29,886 nucleotides of DNA, taken from UPXZ01 sp964498765 (GTDB lineage Bacteria > Bacteroidota > Bacteroidia > Bacteroidales > Paludibacteraceae). Positions 25,817 to 29,886 of the stretch are shown here, piece by piece. The translations under genes were made by a program, and so were the position numbers. The stretch's first letter is position 1, and every line of letters begins with the position of its first letter. The notes beneath the pieces are model-generated. The model saw nothing but the letters and a program-made list of their open reading frames with translations, was not told the DNA's origin and searched no databases. The stretch is from NCBI GenBank assembly GCA_964498765.1, contig CAZCIU010000033.1:1-29886 (forward strand). Direction: 5' to 3'.

Positions 25817-26134
25817 TTACCAAACTTCATAGTATTTTCTATCTTTTTGCAATTTCGATAATATTTCGAGTTTTTTCCAATAAATCTTCCAAAATCGATT
25901 GTTTTTGGAAGATTGGTTCATTGGGTTAGTTGCATCATTGTTCAGCCAAATCGTTTTTATTTTCCCATTATTATCTCTTTGAACTGCAGAGCCTGGATCA
26001 TGACATAGCTGTAAAAGCATTTTTTCAGTTAATCCTTTGTAACGAGTATGAAGAGATAAATCATCCCTTTTTTCATTAAGATTTAATCTTGGAGAATGGT
26101 TTCTATTGTTAAAGCCTAATGAAAAAGTTTTAGC
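25817..26134 (-). pseudogene. Unrecognised gene remnant
   Basis: On the minus strand the frame is open for 106 codons (26134 to the stop at 25817), with protein-like sequence such as RLNLNEKRDDLSLHTRYKG and LLQLCHDPGSAVQRDN. The only ATG is at 26020 and would give 67 residues, leaving coding-like sequence upstream without a start. This suggests a gene that has lost its 5' part. The end (ILSKLQKDRKYYEVW) is basic. I do not recognise a family. It lies in the AT-rich segment beside the broken integrase, so it may be part of the same decayed element. It could also be chance. Confidence 0.35.
25883..25914. repeat. Perfect 12-bp inverted repeat
   Basis: AATCTTCCAAAA (25883-25894) and TTTTGGAAGATT (25903-25914) are exact inverted copies with an eight-base loop. 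No T tract follows directly on either strand, so it is not a normal terminator. It lies inside the unrecognised minus-strand remnant. Confidence 0.7.
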
Positions 26135-26214
26135 CTAAACGCAAAATATTAGGTTATTCATTCGATTTTAAAAAACTATGACTAGCAAATGATTGATATA
26201 ATACATCTTAACAA

Positions 26215-26244
26215 TTGATTGCAGAAAATTATTTTATATCTTTG
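26215..26244 (+). promoter_or_regulatory. Candidate promoter of the beta-galactosidase gene
   Basis: TTG at 26215-26217 and TATCTTTG at 26237-26244 are 19 bases apart, matching the -33/-7 layout. It would give a leader of about 260 bases before the preferred start at 26511. TAAATTTG at 26424-26431 is a nearer alternative -7 box without a clear -33 element. Confidence 0.5.
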
Positions 26245-26510
26245 ACAAATAATACAAAATCTAATGAAGAGTTTGAAAGCAATTGATAAATCAATTTATT
26301 ATCAAATTTGACCAAAAAAAGTCTATAATTTCAAATCGCTACAAGAATACACTTTACTGTTTATATTAACATTTAAATGATGAGTATTTACATCTTCTAT
26401 AATCTTATAGTTGTGCTTATTTCTAAATTTGTCTAAAAGACATTATGACTCCAATTAATACTAGTATGAAATTATTTAGTATTCGCTCGGTTTATTCCAA
26501 CAATAGAATT

Positions 26511-27134
26511 ATGTTTATTGGTCTAAAAAATGATATTATTAAAATTGAATTAATCATTTTTCTATGCTTTCATTTTTTGCTTGCTTATTCAAATATTCCA
26601 ATCGAAATTCAGGACAATAAAATTTTTGGGATCAATAAATTACCTCCAAGAACTGCTTTTTTCCCATCTCCAAATTTAGAAGAGGCTAGGAATTCAGATA
26701 TTGATAATTCATCATGGATTAAATCATTAAATGGAGAGTGGCTTTATTTTTGGTCGCCTGAGCCATCTGTTCGACCTGTAGAGTTTTACAGATTTGATTT
26801 TCCTAAAAATAATTGGAAGAAAATTCCGGTACCTTCCACTCCTGAACGTCAAGGCTTTGGTACACCTATTTATACAAATTTTACATATCCATTTCAAGTT
26901 CGTCCACCTTTTGTAATGGACACGCCCAATTCAAAATTTACCACATTCAAAGAGCGAAATCCAGTAAGTTCTTATTTCAGAAACTTTACTGTTCCTAAAA
27001 ATTGGCGTAATAAAAGAATAATTTTGCATTTAGCAGGTGCCAGTTCAGGAACATTTGTATGGATTAATGGAAAAAAGTTGGCTATTCGGAAGATTCTAGA
27101 CTACCGGCTGAATTTGATATTACTGATTTTTTGA
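26511..27134 (+). CDS. GH2 beta-galactosidase, N-terminal part (frameshifted)
   Basis: The frame is open from 26445. I prefer the ATG at 26511 because it opens a normal signal peptide (hydrophobic core IIKIELIIFLCFHFLLAYS) for export. The mature part begins with IFGINKLPPRTAFFP, then LNGEWLYFW, VPVPSTPERQGFG-like sequence and LAGASSGTFVWINGKKL. This is the sugar-binding jelly-roll domain of LacZ-type glycoside hydrolase family 2 enzymes. After GKK at 27077 the zero frame leaves the family sequence and stops at 27134, while the -1 frame continues it (VGYSEDSRLPAEFDITD). The gene is therefore split; the remainder is the next entry. The zero-frame product alone (207 residues) would lack the active site. 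Confidence 0.8.
   Translation: MFIGLKNDIIKIELIIFLCFHFLLAYSNIPIEIQDNKIFGINKLPPRTAFFPSPNLEEARNSDIDNSSWIKSLNGEWLYFWSPEPSVRPVEFYRFDFPKNNWKKIPVPSTPERQGFGTPIYTNFTYPFQVRPPFVMDTPNSKFTTFKERNPVSSYFRNFTVPKNWRNKRIILHLAGASSGTFVWINGKKLAIRKILDYRLNLILLIF
27071..27077 (+). other. A AAA AAG heptamer at the beta-galactosidase frameshift
   Basis: In the zero frame the codons are GGA AAA AAG, so the heptamer A AAA AAG has the phase needed for -1 slippage, as in dnaX and some insertion sequences. Stepping back one base after AAG gives GTT GGC TAT, which restores the family sequence exactly. A loss of one A from a run of seven would look the same. Confidence 0.75.
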
Positions 27135-29779
27135 ATGGAAATAAAGAAAGTATTGCTGTAGAAACTTATAAATACAGTTCTGGGTCGTACCTTGAAGATC
27201 AGGATTATTGGCGCTTGTCAGGTTTATTTAGAGATGTGTTGATAAGAGCTGTTCCCAAAGTNNNNNNNNNNNNNNNNNNNNNNNNNNNNNNNNNNNNNNN
27301 NNNNNNNNNNNNNNNNNNNNNNNNNNNNNNNNNNNNNNNNNNNNNNNNNNNNNNNNNNNNNCCCAAAGTGAATTGTGAGAATAATACAGGTTCTGTTACA
27401 ATATTTTACACTCCCTTTTATTTTTCAAGTAAAAAGGCAAATAATCTTAAATTGGAAATAAATATCCTTAATCCAAATGGCATTAAAATTATCAATAAAA
27501 AGACATTCGAACTGGAAGATTTTCAAAAAGGTTTTGGAAATGAAATTGTATTGCCAGAAATAAATATTGAAAACAAACAACTTTGGTACGACGAAAAACC
27601 ACTCACATACCGCGTTCAAATAGTTCTGTATAAGAATAAAAAAATCATGGAGACCTATGATTTGCCCGTAGCATTCAGAAAAATAGAGGTGAATGGAAAT
27701 GCTTTATTTCTAAACGGTAAAAAATTCAAAATCAAAGGCGTCAATCGACACGAATTTTCTCCCGATCAAGGCTGGACAGTCACCAAGGAGGATATGATTC
27801 GGGATATTCAGTTGATGAAAAAAGCAAATATTAATTTTGTGCGAAATGCTCATTATCCCACAGATTCAAGGTGGTATACGTTATGTGATGAATACGGACT
27901 AATGGTAATGGATGAAGCAAATGTGGAATCGCACGGTCTGAGTTATCATAAAAAAGTGCTGCCAGGAGACGATGTTTTTTGGGGATTACAATGTACGGAA
28001 AGGATGCGCAGAATGGTTATACGTAGTCGTCAACATCCAAGTGTGCTTATGTGGTCGCTTGGAAATGAAGCTGGCTATGGAAAAGCATTTGAATTTATGC
28101 GTGAAGTAACCTTAGAAAATGATCCCGAAGGACGATTAATTCAATATGCAGATATGAATAAGGTGGCTGACTTTGACAGCCAAACTTATCCAACAATTGC
28201 TTGGCTCAATGAGCATTTACAAGGTAAAGCGATGCGAAAAGGAGAGAGAGGAGAAGCGACAAACGAAGCCCAACATGGTAAATATCCTTCGGGAAGGCCT
28301 TTTGTGTTAAATGAATATGCCCATGCGATCGGAAATAGTTTAGGAAATTTTGCCGATTACTGGAAGTTGATTTATGAAAATGATATACTAGCAGGTGGAT
28401 TTGTGTGGGACTGGAAAGATCAGTTTTTCTGGAAAGATAAGGCAAATCCAGAAGCTGGGTTTTTATATGGAGGTGATTTTGGGGATTATCCAAATAATGG
28501 AAATTTCAGCGGAAATGGTTTGATTAATCCTAACTTTATGCCATATCCGCATTTTTACGAACTTCAAAAAGTATATCAAAATGTTGGATTTGAGAAAATT
28601 GGAAATAATCTATTGCGAGTTATAATATCCAATCGCTTCCAATCTATAAATCTTAATGAGTTCGATTTTTCATTTGAAGTTATCGAGAATGGAGTTTTAA
28701 CTAAGAAAGGAAAGTTGGAAGAATTTGAATTAAAACCAAAAACAGATATTGAGTTTTCACTGCCTAATGCTATACAATTTGATAATGATAAAGAGTGTTA
28801 TATCAAATACATTTTTACTCGTAAACAAGCGACAAAATGGCAAAAAGCGGGTGAAATTGTAGCCTGGGAACAGTTTCAATTATCTGATTATAAGCTAACT
28901 AAAAATATTGATAAAAATAATACAAGTGTTAACTTTACAGAAAATAAATTACAATTTATTATTAATTCTGGAAAATTTTCATGTTCAATTAATCGAAAAA
29001 ATGGAATGATTTCATCTTACATAATGAATGGAAAAGAATATTTGAAAGGGGAGATGAAATTTGACTTTTGGCGAGCAATGACCGACAATGATATAGGCTG
29101 GAATGTTCCTCAAATAATGAAAGTTTGGAAAGATGAAGCTTCTAATTACAGGTTGACATCCACAAAAATTACAAAAAATGAAAAACAAATAATAATACAG
29201 AATGATTTTATATTTTTAGGAACAAATTCTCTTGCAAAGTTAACTTACGCAGTTTCTGCAGATGGAAAAATTGAAATAAATTATGAAATAAATATACCTG
29301 AAAATGCACCAAATTTACCTAGAATAGGTTTACAGTTTGAAATAGATAAAGAATTAACCAATATTTCGTGGTACGGTTTAGGTCCACAAGAAAATTATAT
29401 TGATCGTAAATCAGGAGTGTATGTTGGATTATTTAAGACTACGGTTGATAATTGGAGAACTAAATATGTACGTCCTCAAGAAAATGGAAACAGAACTGAA
29501 GTTCGTTGGATTTCTTTAAAAAACAATGCTGGTGAAGGGCTTTTATTTAATTCTATTGAAAATTTATTTTCCGCCAATATTTCTAAGTATTCGAAAATTG
29601 TGTTAGAAAGCACAAAACATGATTTCGAATTAATTGAAAGTACAAATAATCTCTTGAATATTGATTTAATTCAGATGGGGGTAGGTGGGGATAATAGTTG
29701 GGGACATCCTGTAATGAAAAAATACTTAATTAAACCTGGAAGTTATTTTTATTCTTTACAGTTTTATGTTTCTGAATAG
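27131..29779 (+). CDS. GH2 beta-galactosidase, catalytic part (downstream of frameshift, contains N gap)
   Basis: The first ATG of this frame is at 27131, but homologous sequence reaches back to 27077, so it is the remainder of the split gene rather than an independent one. The frame holds the rest of the first domain (SGSYLEDQDYWRLSGLFRDV), an Ig-like domain interrupted by 100 Ns, and the TIM barrel. The acid/base Glu is at 28067-28069 (WSLGNEAGYG) and the nucleophile Glu at 28313-28315 (VLNEYAHAIGNSLG). The C-terminal beta-galactosidase small-chain domain includes FWRAMTDNDIGW, WYGLGPQENYIDR and VRPQENGNRTEVRW. Joined by a -1 shift the whole protein would have about 1089 residues plus any gap error, close to LacZ (1023) with a signal peptide. 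It would hydrolyse beta-galactosides in the periplasm or at the surface. Confidence 0.85.
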   Translation: MNGNKESIAVETYKYSSGSYLEDQDYWRLSGLFRDVLIRAVPKXXXXXXXXXXXXXXXXXXXXXXXXXXXXXXXXXXPKVNCENNTGSVTIFYTPFYFSSKKANNLKLEINILNPNGIKIINKKTFELEDFQKGFGNEIVLPEINIENKQLWYDEKPLTYRVQIVLYKNKKIMETYDLPVAFRKIEVNGNALFLNGKKFKIKGVNRHEFSPDQGWTVTKEDMIRDIQLMKKANINFVRNAHYPTDSRWYTLCDEYGLMVMDEANVESHGLSYHKKVLPGDDVFWGLQCTERMRRMVIRSRQHPSVLMWSLGNEAGYGKAFEFMREVTLENDPEGRLIQYADMNKVADFDSQTYPTIAWLNEHLQGKAMRKGERGEATNEAQHGKYPSGRPFVLNEYAHAIGNSLGNFADYWKLIYENDILAGGFVWDWKDQFFWKDKANPEAGFLYGGDFGDYPNNGNFSGNGLINPNFMPYPHFYELQKVYQNVGFEKIGNNLLRVIISNRFQSINLNEFDFSFEVIENGVLTKKGKLEEFELKPKTDIEFSLPNAIQFDNDKECYIKYIFTRKQATKWQKAGEIVAWEQFQLSDYKLTKNIDKNNTSVNFTENKLQFIINSGKFSCSINRKNGMISSYIMNGKEYLKGEMKFDFWRAMTDNDIGWNVPQIMKVWKDEASNYRLTSTKITKNEKQIIIQNDFIFLGTNSLAKLTYAVSADGKIEINYEINIPENAPNLPRIGLQFEIDKELTNISWYGLGPQENYIDRKSGVYVGLFKTTVDNWRTKYVRPQENGNRTEVRWISLKNNAGEGLLFNSIENLFSANISKYSKIVLESTKHDFELIESTNNLLNIDLIQMGVGGDNSWGHPVMKKYLIKPGSYFYSLQFYVSE
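27262..27361. other. Assembly gap of 100 N
   Basis: Exactly 100 undetermined bases, the usual placeholder for a gap of unknown length. The eight bases CCCAAAGT stand directly on both sides (27254-27261 and 27362-27369). Comparison with the LacZ domain layout suggests roughly 15-25 codons are missing. Confidence 0.97.
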
Positions 29780-29886
29780 ATTGTTTCTCAAAATAGAAAG
29801 CATTATTTTTTAACAATATTAGATTTGAATAATAAAATGTATTAGCTAAGACTTCATCTGACAGTCGGGCATTTTTTTAATGATTC

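Larger units (their letters stand above)
25684..26510. other. AT-rich gap between integrase fragment and beta-galactosidase gene
   Basis: This 827-base stretch holds no intact recognisable gene. It contains a bidirectional terminator, a 12-bp inverted repeat, an unrecognised minus-strand remnant and a promoter-like pair near 26215-26244. A plus-strand frame of 15 codons (26264-26311) has no visible meaning. A second TAnnTTTG box (TAAATTTG, 26424-26431) lacks a spaced -33 partner. Confidence 0.6.

Noticed and set aside
26264..26311. A 15-codon frame as a leader peptide gene
   Set aside because: It is too short, has no conserved feature and no run of a regulatory amino acid, and AT-rich DNA gives many such frames.
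25153..29886. Second tRNA-end repeat (right attachment site)
   Set aside because: I looked for another copy of GTTCGAATCCCGCCCGGATC after the tRNA and saw none in the window.
1..29886. CRISPR array, toxin-antitoxin pair, defence system or complete insertion sequence
   Set aside because: There are no spaced direct repeats of CRISPR type, no recognisable Cas, nuclease or transposase proteins, and no small paired genes in the window.
29780..29886. Terminator after the beta-galactosidase gene
   Set aside because: The tail ends in a T run, but I could not pair a convincing stem before it.

Overview
The window is a contiguous piece of a Bacteroidota chromosome, probably order Bacteroidales. The evidence is the batB-batC-batD-batE aerotolerance cluster, several exact TAnnTTTG boxes of the Bacteroidota -33/-7 promoter type, lipoprotein-type FKBP proteins, a TPR-transmembrane-HTH regulator, a short TonB with a C-terminal FPGG...YP domain, and an arm-domain fragment of a Bacteroidota-type tyrosine recombinase. 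I cannot name the genus.

Region 1 (1-6668, plus strand): batB (cut by the left edge), batC, batD and batE form a tightly packed operon for a cell-envelope complex. A PAP2-type membrane phosphatase follows, preceded by four tandem TAACCAA copies. Then comes a membrane-spanning TPR/coiled-coil/HTH regulator. Region 2 (6669-7724): a TonB-type energy transducer gene. Its promoter overlaps a hairpin that looks like the terminator of the regulator gene.

Region 3 (7769-24941): core housekeeping genes, almost all on the minus strand. They are dapA, a conserved protein of unknown function, ligA, a LolC/E-like permease, purL, a diacylglycerol-kinase-family lipid kinase, aroC, a glmM-type phosphohexomutase, two FKBP-like lipoproteins and thrA. 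One plus-strand Cof-type HAD phosphatase gene (16832-17605) interrupts them. The amino-acid genes feed connected pathways: ThrA makes aspartyl phosphate and homoserine, DapA starts the lysine/diaminopimelate branch from aspartate semialdehyde, and AroC makes chorismate. Clear hairpin terminators close tonB/dapA, purL, glmM and the DUF4827-like gene.

Region 4 (25053-29886): a tRNA-Arg(TCT) gene with promoter and terminator, then a visibly more AT-rich accessory segment. It starts with a cluster of six GCTACA/TGTAGC motifs and the first 74 codons of a broken integrase. An 827-base stretch follows with one unrecognised gene remnant. Last is a secreted GH2 beta-galactosidase, split by a -1 frameshift that falls exactly on an A AAA AAG heptamer and interrupted by a 100-N assembly gap. 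This looks like a decayed integrative element at a tRNA gene carrying a carbohydrate-use gene. I found no CRISPR array, no recognisable defence system and no clearly new multi-gene system. The most unusual signals are the frameshift site, the motif cluster beside the tRNA, and the terminator/promoter overlap before tonB.
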